64,000 nucleotides of DNA from Brachypodius melanocephalos (Eukaryota > Chordata > Aves > Passeriformes > Pycnonotidae): positions 27,509,604-27,573,603 of the forward strand of contig VZSR01000520.1 of the NCBI GenBank assembly GCA_013398615.1, given 5' to 3'. The translations under genes and the position numbers were made by a program. This document shows, piece by piece, positions 20,083-35,000 of this stretch. The first letter of the stretch is position 1; each line of letters starts with the position of its first letter. The notes under the pieces are model-generated. The model searched no databases. It saw only the letters and a program-made list of their open reading frames with translations, and was not told the origin of the DNA.

Positions 20083-23000
20083 GTAATGAACGGGCAGCTG
20101 CACCCGGCCGGCCACGCACGTGGGGCGGGCTGTCACCTGCCTGGCCGGAGACTGGGAGTGCTAAGGGAGCAGACCAGGGAGGGGTAGGAGATACACATGG
20201 CCTGAAGGGCAGCCGCAGGGACAACACGAGCTTACATGAAATTCCCTCTGGAAAATGCAGCTGGCAGATGCCACTGGTGTTAGCCTAAGGGCTGATGGTG
20301 GTGGCAGAGGCAAGTGGGACCTCCATCTACAAAGTTCGGGCAGCATGGGGGTTAGGTATGATTCTGGCTTTGGGACGTCTTTGGCTCAGGCTCTCCTCCA
20401 GTGCCCTCCACTTGCTGTGTGTGTGAATCTCCAGTCCAGGGCTGTGATTCAGTAGAACTGTGAAAGGCCTGCGGGGGGAAAGCACAGTGCTGAGAAACTG
20501 CTTCAGGCAGAGTGTCCTTCAAATCTTGTATTTGCAGCTGCATCTGGACTTGACACCGCAATATCCTCTTCCTGCTGACAACTAGATGGGACAAAGGAGA
20601 TTAGCTGTCGGCTGAAAACATTGTCATTGAGCCCTCGAGGAAAAGGACTTTAGCACTTTCATACCTCTTAAAAGTAGATATAGAGTTTCCACAAGCGCAT
20701 GCTTTGAAAAAAAAAGAAAAGTTCCATCCGGTCAGTGTGAGGTCAGCTCCCGGCGGACTCTTGCATCAAGGCGGGTGCTGGAGGCCAGACCCACACTTGC
20801 TCAAGCTCTGTCTTTTCCCGTAGTCAGAAGAGATCAATTTTATACAGCTTTGAAAGGGAAATAGCTTGACCCTTGCACCGGAACACCTGCTCATACCTGT
20901 TGCATGAAGTGAATAAGCCAATACTGATGCAGTGAGGCATAAGTGAAGTGAGCCTGGCTCTGCGACCCTGACACAAAGAAGAGGAGAGTGGAACCTGGCA
21001 TTAGCTGCGCCTGTGCCCTTGCTTTGAGATGCAGTGAACTCTCCTGCATGTGACTCTGTGCTTCACCCTGGACCGTTCAGGCTGTGAGTGGCTGCCATTC
21101 TGATTTGAATGGTTTTCAATTCAGGTGGCTTTTAATGCAGGCTGCTTCTTCCTGCGTTTCTGTATTTATTTAGATACTGCTGAGGCAAAAAGAGGTGAGT
21201 GCTTGGAGATGGTATTTGAGGAACAGTAGCTTGCTGAACTGCACTAGGGAATTAAGAGAACCACGTCACATCTTTTGGAAAGAGAAAACATACTTATCTT
21301 TCCTTGAGTGCATCTAAGCTTTCCTTTTTGCTCTTATGATGCTTTCTAGTGGGCTGGTTTTTATGTGTTTTTAAATGCGTCTTTAGAGTGGAAGGCATCT
21401 AACTTGGCATGAGCAAACAAGTAACTGAAGAGTTTGCTGTCAGACTTTAAAAAAATTGTTCAGATGGACTTACTCAACAGTGTGCATCAGAAATCCGAAC
21501 AATGAGGCTGTCAGCCTGTGCTATATGCCTATGTGGAGTCATCACCATCCCAAAAGGAGTGGCTTAGTGTAAAAGTTGTGAAAAGCAAACTTTGCCTACC
21601 CTTTTGGTGCTCCACACTGCTCTGGTGGTTGAACTGACATGACAATGAGACCTCAGTTCAGTACAGTCTTTGCTTTGTAAGCCTAGACTTTCATTTTAGA
21701 GAACTGGGGAAGTCAGAAATGTTAGTGACTAAAGACAGAGCATATTCCATAGGGAAGACCTATTTATTCCCATAGTCAAGCATTATCACAGTGGATGAAA
21801 ACTAGCTATTTTGTTTACTGGTGAGGTTAGGCAGCAGGAAGAAATGGAGGCATATAATTTTCCTGGCTGCAGTTAAAGACTGTATTAGGGAGTGTTAGCA
21901 AAGGGTATATATAATACAGTGGTTTTGTAATTGCAGTATGGTAAATGATTCCCTATGCTCGTTTCTCTACAACTGTATGGTTTTCCTTGCCATGTCACTT
22001 AGTTTAATTATTGTTATTATTGAATACCAAGCACTGTTGTCCCTCTCCATAAGGAATTGCCAGCAACTGCATGAAGAGGCAGGGAAGTGTCACTGCTTCT
22101 TTATTTGCTATACCTTCGTTTTTTCTGCTCTTGCTCTCTTGGCCCCAGGCTGCACTTCAGCAGCGCTGTCCTGAGGAAAACCCTGTCTGCTGGCTCATCT
22201 CGGTCTGCTGGGGCCACGTTTGCTCAGGACACTGCCTCTGCTTGCTGACTGATGGTAAACCTTCAAGTTCAACGCTCGCCCTGAAGAGTAAACCATTGAA
22301 TCAATCAGACCAGGTGTTAAATACCCTTTAAAAAAATCCAACAATCCCCAGTAAGGTATCAGAATCACCTCACCTGTTTCTGGCCATATGTTGGCTGTGG
22401 TATCTGGTTAGATTGAGCAATTTTGAATCAGTGCTGGAGAGCTTCTAGAAGAGTGTGAATACCTGCGGATGTGATCACATTCTCTTGTTTACCCACTGCT
22501 GGTTTTCATGACATTTTACTTTTCCACATTGTAAAAGGAAGATACATAGGTGTTTTTCCATTTTTTTTCCCCTTGTCATGGAAGTTTGTGTGTGGGGAGG
22601 TATAGAATGGAAAGAAAACTTCAGCCTCATAGTAAACTCTGCTTTAGGGGAAAAACCATGCAGCACTGATCTTAGGGATCTGTCCCTGATCTGATGTAGC
22701 TGCGATGTGGCTTCAGAGATTTAGGGCTTCCGTAACAGAAACAGCCTGAGGCAGAGGTTTTGGGTGGTATCTGCAGCCTGCTGGGAGAGGCAGTCTCGAA
22801 GTGTTTAGAGGATGGCTTTTGAAATGGACAAACCTGGTAATGAGGTGTGAATGCAATTCAGGGAGTTGTTCTCTCTCTCACTCCTGGTGGGTCCTTTCCT
22901 CTGTTTTGAATTGGGCGAAAGAGTCTGCCTGGGGTAGTGGCTGAGGTGGGTTTTGCCGTGTAGTTGGGTCTGCAACACCTGAATAGCCATTGCGTTTGAG

Positions 23001-26000
23001 CTGGTAATCCTACAGTCCTGTTTGTGCTGAGGATGTGCCATTGTTTGATGCTTCACTGATACCTCTGTTCTGTACCTTTTGCCCTTCAGGGAAGGCAGCA
23101 TCTTAAAGTCTAAGAATAACTGTGGAAATGTATCATATCCTGTGGAATCCCTGCCTTCCAGTCTTTGAGTGGACTTCTGGATCTTCTTTGACTGCTCTGT
23201 CTCTGCTGGAGGATTCCCATTCCTTCAAACGATTCCCTGTTAGAAATATGGACAGGTGGTGATCTGTCTCTCAGCTCTCTAGCTTGGCTCAGTATCTCTC
23301 AGGGTTTTAGCTACCAGAATAGAGAAGATTTTAGTGGCAGTAGCTAATGGTTGACATAGTTGCTTGTAGTGACAGTAGTTAATATGTGACATTCTCCAGT
23401 CCTGCCTCCTTTATCTCCCTGAGAAGAAAAAAAGGCCAGGGTGGATCAGAATGCTTGGATCTCAAGGAGTACTGTGTGGCCAACGCTCCAAGATCCTGGA
23501 CATGGCTCAGTGTGGGAGGGTGTGCTGACCAAATAGCAATGTGGCTTTTGCAGGAATGCCTCATTTTCTATAAATGGACATGAGAGCCTGAAATGAACTT
23601 TTTCTACCCATTTCATCTGGTACTCCCTTCCCAGACCAAAGACAGCACCCTTTTCTCTCTCACAGAAGTTGGCTTTTGGGTTAAGTTCTGCCTGGGAGTT
23701 TAAACAAATGTCTGCAGTGTTTCTGATGGGAGGGCCTACCCTGCAGCAAGCACCCTAAGCACTTGCCCTGCAGGATATCCAGGACTGTCTGTGTGAGGTG
23801 ACTGGAGTGGGTCCTTGACCAAAGGATATCCTTCCTGAGGATTCTAGTAGCAGCTGAGGTAGCTGTCAGAGCTGAAACCTCTCTGTTTTTTTTCTCTCTC
23901 TTGTCTCCTGCTGTTGTTTTGCTGTGTTGCATTTCTTTCCCAGCAGGCTGGGGGAAGGTGCATTCAAGGCTGAGAGACCCTGAATGACTCACACAGGGGA
24001 ACAGTCTTCATTGTACAGAATTGCATCACATTAAGCATTATGACATGATGCCACAGAAGCAGAAGTGTGCTGCAGAAGGGAGTTTGCTTTGCTTTCAGAT
24101 GACCTTTGGTTGTGCAAGTGTAGTTTGGAAAAAACAAAATGTCTTCCACCTTAGTGGGAAAGTAAAATAGAGCTTAAGCCCAATCTTATCTCATCACAAG
24201 GCTTGATTACAATTTTTCCTTTCACAACTTGTGTACTGTATTTTTTTTAAAAACACTGAAAGAAAGTTACATAAACTGTGCAAATATGTACATTGGCTTC
24301 CTGACTGTCTGGATTTCAATAGGCTCTTCTAATTTTGCTGTCAGTGGCATGGAAGAAGCATATCCTGGATACCAATTCGTACTAAAGTTTACTGTGTAGG
24401 AACAGGCAGCTTCTGCTCAAACAGCATCTCAGTTGGGCATTTTCAATTCTTCTGTAGCCTTTTATATGGAAAGACAGCCTGTAGCCTTTATATGAGACCT
24501 TTGCTGGTAGCAAGGTTTTGGGAAGCCAGTGTGCAGTTGGGAGGCACAGGGTGTGAGAAGGGGGTAGCTGTCTGCTCTGCAGGTTGTGATATATGAATTA
24601 TAGGGTCAGAAGGTTCAGCTGCTCTTGTGAAATGTCATGGTTAGAGTTTGAGGGGCACCTGTAGTTAGAAAAGGAGGGAGGGCCTAGGACAGAGCTTTGA
24701 TACCCAGACAAGGGTAGAAGAGGATGCTGTGTTGCCCAGAGCTCTGGAACAAGCATCTCCTCAAAGGGGTTCCCTGGGTGAATCCAGAGGGAATCTGGAG
24801 TGTATCCTCCTCACTCTCCAAAGTCTTGGCTTGGGAACTTGCTAAGACCATGTTGAAATCATGGTGCCTGAAAAGCCTGTTGTATTGGTGCTTATCAAAG
24901 CATGGATCTTTTGATAGCTACATTTTCTGTCCACCTGGCCAAACCAGCAGGCTGCTGGTCTCAGGGTTTCCTGGGACTCCTGCTTATGCTGAGCCTCCTA
25001 AAATTTAGCATCACTTTTCTCTTCCTCCGTTCCCAATTTGAATATCTGGTAACAAACCATTTGGTATGTTTGTGTGCTAGTGTGGATTTTCTGTTGGCTT
25101 GTTCTTTTGAACTCCTAGATGAATACCAGCTGGTCCTGATGCCTCATAGAAGAAATTAGTTTCAATAAATTGAGTAATATCTTCCACTCATAATGCATCA
25201 TGTCATGAATGATGGTCCAAGACCTCTTTCTCAAATGTTCTCCTTCCACACTGATCATATTTTGACCCTTCCGTCAGGTTTCCTGATTTTGCTGTTTGAA
25301 GGGTTTTGGCTTAGTTTGTAAAGCTGTCCCGGTGCCTCTTTTGGCCTAATTGTGATTTTACTTTAGCTTGGTCCAGCTTGCTGTCATTTTTCTTTGCTTG
25401 AAGGAATAATGTCCAGTTTTAGAGCTGGGTGGTTTATGTTCTTGTGGGTTTTTTTGTTTTGGTTTTTGTTTGTTTGGTTTGGTTTTTTGTTTGTTTGTTT
25501 TGGTTTCTTTGTTTGCTCGTTTTGGAGTTTTTTTGTGTTTTTGTTTTTTACTTAATTGTAGTTCCTTTATTCTAAAATATTTTGCTAGTATTCTCTAGGC
25601 TTACAGTGAGTCTCTGATTCAGTGTCTTTGCACAATCTTAATGCCACTTGCAAGCATTTAATTTCTTAGGCTTTTCTGCTTCATTTCCATTTAGCACACT
25701 TCTTTCCTTTTAGGCAGCTTCCTCTTGTGAGTTATATATTGCTGTAGTGTTTTGGAGGGTGTTTCCTTTTTTTTGTTGTCACTGCTGCAAGGAAGCTGAA
25801 TTTCAGTCCAGTGCAGAACCATTCTGTAATATTGATCATAGTCACACTGTGCTGTTCTGGGTCAAAATCACAAATTGTGCTGCCTCTTATAAGTTTTCCT
25901 CAGAAAAGGGTATTTATGGAATCCAAAAATGCAGTCTCTGCATCATCCCTGTCATGATGCTTATTTAGCTTGCAAGGGCATTGTCAAAGTTTCTTACTGT

Positions 26001-29000
26001 TGTATATTTTTGCTTTTGCAGCATTTCTCTCTCTCTCTATCTTTTAACATTTTAATTGACCTTCTGGATTTGGTGGTCCCCTCTGTCAACATTTATACCT
26101 ACACATGGAATTTTACAGGGTTTCTGTGTTCCTGTTGCTGACTCGTAGTTCTCTTTGATGTAGAGGTCCATTCCTGCACTCCTCCACTAATCATTCATTT
26201 ACAATTTTTATGCTGATACACCACTGGTTATCTTCCTTCAGGAGACTCTTAGCAGCAAACTTTAGACATGTCATTTTTTATTTCAAGATTTTGGGTACAT
26301 TTATACCATCTTCTTAGCTACTTACTCTTGGTTTTGTTGCCTGTTCTTTTGCACACTTGAATATTGAATATGATGTTGTTTTTCTGACTGGCCCTTGAAA
26401 AAAATTCAGGTAGGAAATACATTCCTTCTATCCTTTACCAGTCTCTAAGGAGTAAGTCATCTGAACAGTGCACTCTGCTGCAGCTGTTGACTTCCCTGGC
26501 AGCGTGTTTAAAAATTACCCCAAAGCCTTTTAAAAATAAAGCGCCAGCAGCCTGATCTCCTGGAGAGATCCTCAGAGACAGGACAGTGCTGGGTGTTTTG
26601 GGTGAGAGGATTCTGAGTGATGTGCCAAATTTTGTGGACAAGCTTATCTATATAGGTATTGAAGACCTATCTGCCTATATAAAGGCTGGAGATGCAAATT
26701 AAATCAGAGGGTCCATTATGATACTTTATGACTGATAGTGTCTGTAAGGACGGTAGCACAGACTTTTGCAGAACTAACCTTATTTTTACATTGCTTTATT
26801 TTCCCTGATGTGCAAGGTGTGGAGAAGGGAGAGAAGTTATTTTTCCCTTTCTAAGGCATCTTTTAAATTTTGTGGTTAATTGGTTACAGTGTTTCTGTGG
26901 GCTGATGGTAATGTTCACACTGATCTGCTGAGAACCAGGCTAAAAATCTCCTTATAATAGGTGAAGTATATGCAATGTAATAGTCATCATATTGTTGAGA
27001 GCTTGTCTGCTTTGCTAAAAATGGTATGGATAATCCAAGGTCTGTGAGTGTTGTTCAGGAAATCTTCAGTTTTAGTCAAGTCAAGGGGCCTCATCTTCAC
27101 AGAATTATTAACATGAGTTGCTCTGAAATATAAAACGTAGCTCCAATTGCTATGGGTTTTTTGCCCATTCTGCTACCTGGTTATCCTATTGGATAAAAGT
27201 TGCTTCTTTTTAGGGGAGGAGAAGAGAAAGGACAAAACATCAATTTATGGCTAGAAAAGTTGTTCAGGGTAATTCTTCTGAAAAGGCAATAAGTAGTTCA
27301 AGAAAGCTGTAAATCTGTGACCCTTTGGGTAAGTGATGACTGTAGGACCTCTCGGTAAAAGATTTCTAAACAATTTGTGACACAGACTCTCAATATCTTC
27401 TCTGCTAGGTATATCAGATAGATCCTTTCTCAGGAAGGAGCAGCTGGAGGGAGACTGGAAAAGACTGAATCACAACTGTGGTCCTAGAGAAACTTATGTC
27501 AGAGGTCAGAATAAAGTGTGGATTTCTCCTCTCCCATTGTTTTGCTGCTGTTCAGCAGCTCATGTGGCTAGCATGTGATTGCAGAGAGAAGGAAGCCAGG
27601 AAGTACCTAGCACAGGAATCCAGCTTAGTTCTTCCAAGAATGAAACAGTGGTACGACAAAGAGTCAGTTTCCAGTCAAGTGTTTCTAAACCTTACTTGGG
27701 AAAGGGTAGAGGGCACATGGAAGATCTGATATATGAGACTCAACAGGACTCTTCCCTCAAATGGAAAGGAGCAGTGTTGAGAGTCTCCTCCTCAAAGGTT
27801 AAATCTTTAGAAATGCTCTGGAGATAGGAGTGAAGCCCAGACTTGCTGTGTCTTGGGCTGACCAGGCACACAAGAGGCACAGGCCTGCACTTGGCCACAA
27901 GGAGGGCAAAATAAATGTACTGCAAGCAGAGACAAGCAGGCTTCTGCCCTCTCTGTGATCTCTGTGAGCTTCTGTGTTTGATGCTGTTACCTTTTCTGTG
28001 CAGCTGTAGGTTTGTGTAGGGAAGGGGAGGCATGCAATTTGACAGAGATTAGAGCTTGGAGCCTCTAAACCATGATAGTCGTGCTCACTGTAGTCAGTGG
28101 GCAGTGCAGAGGAGGAGAGCCAGGCTGACTTGCTGTGCTGAGAGGCTGGGCATAGGCCATATCTGAACAAAACTGAGCTCTGGCAAGTTTAGTCCTATGT
28201 CAGAGTCTCTCTGTGCCATATGGATGTTAGGAAGGGTTATTCTCCCTAATGGTCTCTTAAGTTTCCTCCTAAACTCCTTCAGTCCTTGACTTGTATCCCT
28301 GTGCCTCTGGGACGGCACAGCTTGGGTTTGTCTTCAGTTTATGTAACCAAACCTCAAATGTCCTTATTCTTGACAGTGCCTTCAACTGGTGGGGCACATC
28401 TGTAGTCTTTTGGGGGTTCTTCTCACTAGCTTCCTGCAATGTCTGAGCACCAAGAATGAATTTAATGTAGATATTTGTTGCTGATCGCCGTCCCAGTGCA
28501 GGGCACTGTTTGACACAGGAGAAGTTTGGCCAGACATGGTTGAAAGTCACTTGTTTGTAAGCTAAATAGAGTACCTGAAGGTAGCAGATAGCTCTGTTTG
28601 AATCCTAAGCATTCTTCCTGTCTCAAAAATACACCACCTGGATGGAGGAGTAGGGATTTTGTGGAGAGTTTTCTTGGGCTGGAGGGCACAAGTTGATTTT
28701 TAGCTTAACTACCAAATATGACAATATATGAAATATATCTTTGTCTTGGCCAGTAAGTCAGTCTTCCAGAAAAAGTCTATCAGCATCCCAGAAACATGGA
28801 GACATGTCAGAAAAAGCATGATGTGAGAAAGAGAAAGAAAGAGAAGGCATGCAGAAAGCACAAGGAGATTTTGCTAGAAGACAGCCCAGGAAAGTTATTG
28901 AAGCTCATGGCTGGGTTACAGGGCTCGTGGGTCTTCTGTTCTGTGCTCATGTGCTTCCATGAGGTTTATGGGCTGCAAGGAACTTGCCTTCCTTAGTCCT

Positions 29001-32000
29001 TGCTTTCTGTACAGTTCAGAGCAGTTTATCCAGGGATAGTTGCCAAGCTCCATTACTTAAACAACCTCGACATCTAGGATATGTGCTGTCAACATTTCCT
29101 TTGCTTTCAGCCTTGATGCTCTTCTAGGTTCTCCTGATGGTCGTAGGGTGAGCCTTGTCTTGGGAGGCTGCTCGTTTGAAATTGTATCAAAGTTGGCTGA
29201 GCCAGATTAATATCTCAATTTTGTGAGTGGCCATGTGCCTCAGCCTTTTATGTGGTTGGCAAATAAATTGGTTCAACTCATTAACCCAGCAAATACTGGT
29301 TGGTTTTGATGGTCTTGTTTCCTGCCATTTTTAATGAGCAAAATTGAATTGCCAGGTGATTAGGCTGGCCTAGAGCAGGGGCAAGGTAAGGAATGGGATG
29401 TGTGTGTGAACAGGAACATATATTTGTGGGGGAGGTAAGGGCAGGCCAGACCTCCACTTTGATGGAGCCAGGTATTCATTCTGCTCAATTCTATTATAAA
29501 ACCTTGCCCTGAATATCCTGACAGTTGTGAATGCAATGGGGAAACCGCTCTTATGGCCAAATTGCAATGGGTATCTGACTATTCTCTCTTAATTTTTAGG
29601 TGGTAAAGAAGTTTTTCGTCTTGGTTGTGAAACTGGATTAGGCTCAGTTGAGCCTGTACTGAGCTGTAGGGTAGTGGCACTATTGTGGTTTCATATCATG
29701 CCTTTGTTTATCCCCTCTCTCTCCTCAGCTTGGCATTGCTGCAGGCTTTCTGGTCCCTCCAGTTCTGATCCCTAATGTGGAGGATGTGGAGCAGCTGGCC
29801 TACCACATCAGCATCATGTTCTTCATGACTGCAGGTGTGGCATCAGCCCTGTTCATCCTGGTCATCATAGGTAAGAAGGTGGGAGTATGAACATGAAACC
29901 AGATGGGACTGAGATCAGCCAATGTGTGCTGGGAAATGGGCTGGGCAGGCCATCTGGGGATGTGTCCTACCGTGCACTCGACAGGGTCATGCAATGCTAT
30001 ATCTCACTGCTTCAAACCCTTGATGAACAGCACATGTAGAAGGGAGGTTGTCAGCAAGCCTGCCAAATTGTTAGTTTTGTCCATTGCCTGCATAATAAAT
30101 TCCAGGCATGAGTAAGTCCTTTAAAAATGAAAAGATATCTTATAGGTTTCATCTTCCCTGCAAACAGGGTGCTGGGCCTTGGGTTATGTCTGGGACCTGA
30201 CTACTCCTTAAGAGTAGAAAGAGGCAGATTATATGGCATCACAGGAACAAGCTGTTCCCAGTTATGAGTGGAGAGAATAAAGCATGAAGGACAGCAGTAG
30301 GACACAAGGGGTGCAATTCCCCTGCTTAACACATAAAGTCGAAGCCAGATATTTATCATGAAAGACTGGCAGGCTCACTGGCAAACTGAGTTTGGTTGAT
30401 GAATTCCATGCAATTTTTTTTACAGGCTCCTCTTGCTGGTTTATTTATGTTGCTGGTGGCTGAATCAGATGTAGACTTCAAATAATGTGGGACATGAAAT
30501 AGGCAAGGTACAAAAATGGCTGTCTAGCACCTGGCACAGCAGTATTGCCTGTGACTGAGATTTCTGGATGCTACTTTAATAGTAGTAAGGGGTAGCAGAT
30601 GGCTTGGCCTGAAATAAAACCTGGCAAAGGTTATTGCTCCCTGGATACTGGCCACTGCAGAGCACTAGGCCACCTTTGTCAACTGACTTGTCCAGTTCCA
30701 CTTTGTCATTTGTAAATCCACCTGGCTGGTCATCCTTCTAGAGCCAAAGGCATTAATAATCCTGAGAACTCTTTTGGTGCTGCTGGATACTGCCTACGCT
30801 AAAAGCTAATTGAAGACAGGATGTTTCCTTTGGGAAGGTGGCAGGAGTTACTATTGGAAGAGAGCTGCTCTTTCTTGTTTCTGGATAAGTTCATGCATGG
30901 AGTTCAAAGCTTAAGGAAAACGGTGTGTTTTGTACACTTGGTTCTACCAGCCCCTCTGCCATCCCTCAAATGGCGCAGTATGTGCTCAGGCCCCTCAACT
31001 GCAGCATCACAAACAGATGTACTTTGTGTCTGCTTTCAGTCTTCAAGGAGAAGCCTCCAAACCCTCCAAGCCGAGCTCAGGCTTTGATCCAGTCAGGACC
31101 GACTGCAGAGTATTCCTACATGCAATCAATCCTTCGCCTGCTCCACAATGCCAACTTTTTGCTGCTTATGGTCTCTTACGGTAAGGTCTGGCCTTTCTTC
31201 TTGTGCAGTTATCATGGCTTCTCTCTCTCTCTCTGTGCTCTGGTGGGGCATTAACTGGCTTGAGTTGTTTTGGGGGAGCATAAAGATAGCTCCTCTGTGC
31301 TGCCCCAGACCAGGAATCCTTATAGGCCAGTTCTCTTCAGCAGTGGTTACCAGCAAATGCAGCGGAGAAGAACGAAAAGAAGGCAAACACACAGAGGATG
31401 ATATGCCTCTACAACTGTTCTCCCAGTTCTCCCAACTCTCCCTCTTTGTTTGCTGTTCAGGGGATTTCCTTATCTGTTCTTTTTTTCCTAGTCATTTAGT
31501 TAATTGCATCATGATCTAAGTGCTTACATAAGAAATACATAGAAGTGTCTGAGTGCAAGTTGCAGAACTGAGTGAAAATCACTTCTGAAGGCAAGGATAT
31601 GAATATGACTGCCAGACATCTCTGTAGAGGTCATGTGGAGTATGCAGATGTGCACTTTGTCAGCTTCCTAGGCAGTCCCTGTGAAGCAACTGGAAAGGAG
31701 GACTGGAAAACATGCCATCTGTCCTTGCATGCTGAATTTGCTGCTTCCTTCTCACCAGCAGTCTTGGTCTGTTTGTTTGAGGGCGGTGTGATGTGTTGAA
31801 TCTATTCCTGATGCTGAATTGGCATATGGAAAAGTGTTTTTCTTACTAGCAGAAAGTCCATTGTGGCCTGGCTGCATAATAGGGTATACTGTAGCCAGCT
31901 AGTCTGTGGGTAGTTTTGTCCTCACTCTTCCTACCAGCTTGATATGGAAACTTCTCAGAGGGACAGTTAAATATTGCTGAAAGTTCTGCACATTCTGCCA

Positions 32001-35000
32001 GCAATTGTATCTGAAAGACCTTGTGGATGAGTAGGCAGGTTGGAGAGGGTCAGTTAGCGGCTTTGTACTTGCTGAGGATGCTAATGGTCTTTGGAGTTGT
32101 TGGAATCTCTGCTCTCTTCCTTCTCAGTGCAGTAGACTTCTAGAAATGCCCCTCTCAGATTGCTCTTAAACTCTCCTGGTTTGCATTGCAGCTGCTGAGT
32201 TTGGCTTTTTTTNNNNNNNNNNTTTTTTTCCATAGTACATAATGCCCTCTCAGAAACTGAAGACAGAAAAACCTGTCAGGCAGACTGTCTAAAGTTGGAT
32301 TGTATCATCTGCTCAGTTCACTTACCCTTCAGGAAAAAGAAAGGGGAAAGCATTTGCTCTAATAGGTATAAACAAGTCCTAGAGGAGAGAGGAGGGCTCT
32401 CAGTAAAAAGAGCATGTTTAGAATCTGACCCTCCTGGGATAATTCTTTTCTGGCAGTCAAAACCAGAAAATCCATTCAGTGGCTCAAAATTAATTTTCTC
32501 TTGCTGCTGGTTTGTGCATTTATTCTGTTCCTCTCATGCCAGTCTCTAGCTTGACTTGACTGGTGACTGTTACTCAGAGAGGGAACTATGCTGTGAAACC
32601 TTTTTTCTGCTTGTCTGGGTTTAAAATGGTGACAGTTTTTCCTACTCAAGTCAGAAGTTACGTTGGCCAAGATTTAAGACATCTGCAGCCACATGAGCGC
32701 AACTGAGTCATTCTGCCTACCTAACACAAAGCTATCTGCAGCCTGTTGGCTTTTGTGTTAGCACAGCATGTGTCAGGGGAGAGAGAGGCAAACCTGCTCC
32801 TTGTTCATCTCTCTTGGCTGTAGAAAGAATGGGGATCCTTCTGCACTGCCAGGTCAGAACAGCTCTGCAGACCTCTAAAGTCTTGGTATTACCAGCAGGC
32901 AATGATTCCTTTCTTGTGGCAAGACTCACAGTGCTGGAAACAGTGCTGTCACTGCTGCTATGTCACTGCTAGTGAACCGTTTTTCAGGAAAGCCCTCAGA
33001 GAACCTTTTCCCCAAGGCTGCTGACATTGCTTCCATAAAACTGAGGCATGACATGGAATGAACATTAAGGAATTTCAAGTCTATGGGGTTGGGCTTTGCA
33101 TTGAAGAGCATGTTGCTAGTGGGAGGCAGTAGGCAGGAAAATGGTGGGAAATTCTGGGAAAGGCTGGTAGAATGGCAGTCATGAGAGTCTTAAAGAATCA
33201 GCATTTGGATGGGGTAGTGAGGAGGAGGCAGGGCAGTGAGAACTATTGTAAGGAACCATTGTTGGGAAGGATTACGAGGGTGAACAAGAGAGGGACCAAG
33301 AGTCTGGCATGTAGGTAGGTAATAGGCTGCCTGCCTGTGGGAGACCTGGGTTCTAGTCTGAGGCTTAATAAGGACTCCTTGTGGAGCTGTAGGCAATAAA
33401 CTTCCCTGTTCTGGCCTCTATAAAATAGAGGAGACACTGAGGTATCAGAATTGTTATTCTACATGACAAACAAACCGTACTAACTAGCTAAAGAATCAGG
33501 TGGTGCTGGACCTTCAGATGTCCTGCTCCCAGCTACTAGTTCTGGTTTCCCTCATCTGGGTGGGCAAATGGCCACTTTCCCATTGGAAACAACCATTAAC
33601 CTGTTTTATGGACATTCGAACAGCTGTAATTCTCAGAGAAGCTTCACTGAGCAACTGTGATGTATGAAGTGCCCACAACTTTTCTCAGTCCTCACATATG
33701 CAAATTTGACACATTGTCTTGATTCTTAGAATGCTTTGCTGCCTCTGGTGCCAAGTGTTGCTGCCAACTCTTACTTTCTGTCCAGCTGGGGAGCAGGGGC
33801 CCTTCTCTGTCTTGGAAATCACATGGATCACGGAGCTGCTGTAAAGCTGGTTTACTGACAGCATTAGGTACTGGAGCAGCATCTGACTGCCTTCACAAGG
33901 CTGCTGTTCTCTTGGCTGGATGAGAAATAGAAATGCACAAATGAGTGGTAATGTTTATGCCCGACTTTGAAGCGAAGAAGCAGAAGGTCTGTGCTGATCT
34001 GCCATACTCCTGTGTCCTTGCACTGCAGCTTGTGGTGTCACCTAGTGAGTGGGGCGCTCCAGAGGTGGAGATAGGACGAAGCTGATTTAGGGTGTGTTAG
34101 CTGTTTTGCCATAGCCAAGTGTTGCAAAGAGACAGCTTTCAAGGCTGGAGGGCGCCTCCTTGCTGTGAGATCTCCAGTTGTTCTCCTCCATCCTTGGCTG
34201 CTGGCCCTTTACCAAAATAAATCTTGGTAAAGATTGAGTAGATTCTCCTGCCTAATGAGCATGTCAGTCAAGTTACTAGCCTCCCCTGTAACCTTCTGAC
34301 ACATGATTTTGAAGTGGGAAGCATTGTCACAAGCAATATTTGGGATCTTTTATCTTCTTGCATCTTCATCTGTTGTCTGTACCATACAGCTGCGGGGTGA
34401 ACTTTGCTTAATCATACAGTGGTTTGGGTTAGAAGGGCTCTTAAAGATCATCTAGTTCTAACCTTCATGCCATATGCAGGGACACTTTCCTGTAGACCTG
34501 GTCACTCAGAGCTCAGTCCAGCCTGGCCTTAAACACTTTCATCTACACCTTTGGGCAACCTGTTCCAGTGCCTCACTACCCTCACGGTAAATTGTAATGT
34601 TGTCAGAAATGGTGTGTGAAGGAAGAGTGATGCACCCTCCAGCTGCCAATCTTGTGGCCACTCATAGTGCTGTGTACTGCAACAGGTATCCAGTGTTCAG
34701 TGGAAGACTGGGCTAGGTGCAGGATTGCTGAGTACTTAAGGGGAGCTAGGGACTTTAGGGTTAGGAGAGCTCAGGTCTTTGTTCCCTCTGTCAAAGCTCT
34801 GCCTGCTAGACTGCACTTCTGTATCCTGTGTTGTTAGTTTCTGCTTTTAGCTGAGGCTTAGAGAGGAAAAGTAGGAAGGGGGAACTTGACATGTATCTGT
34901 TTTGTCAGGATGTCAGGCATCTGTGCCTGAAAATCTGTTTTTAAACCCATGGTTCCTTTTGGAGCCTATAGATGTGTGAGCTGCAGTGGTGAAATCTGTC

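Larger units (their letters stand above)
19080..20110. promoter_or_regulatory. FLVCR2: CpG island over FLVCR2 promoter and exon 1
   Basis: GC content and CpG density rise sharply here from the AT-rich flank and fall again after exon 1. There is no TATA box near the expected start, which fits a CpG-island promoter. The island explains the very long antisense and alternate-frame ORFs in this part of the window, which are composition artefacts. Confidence 0.75.
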
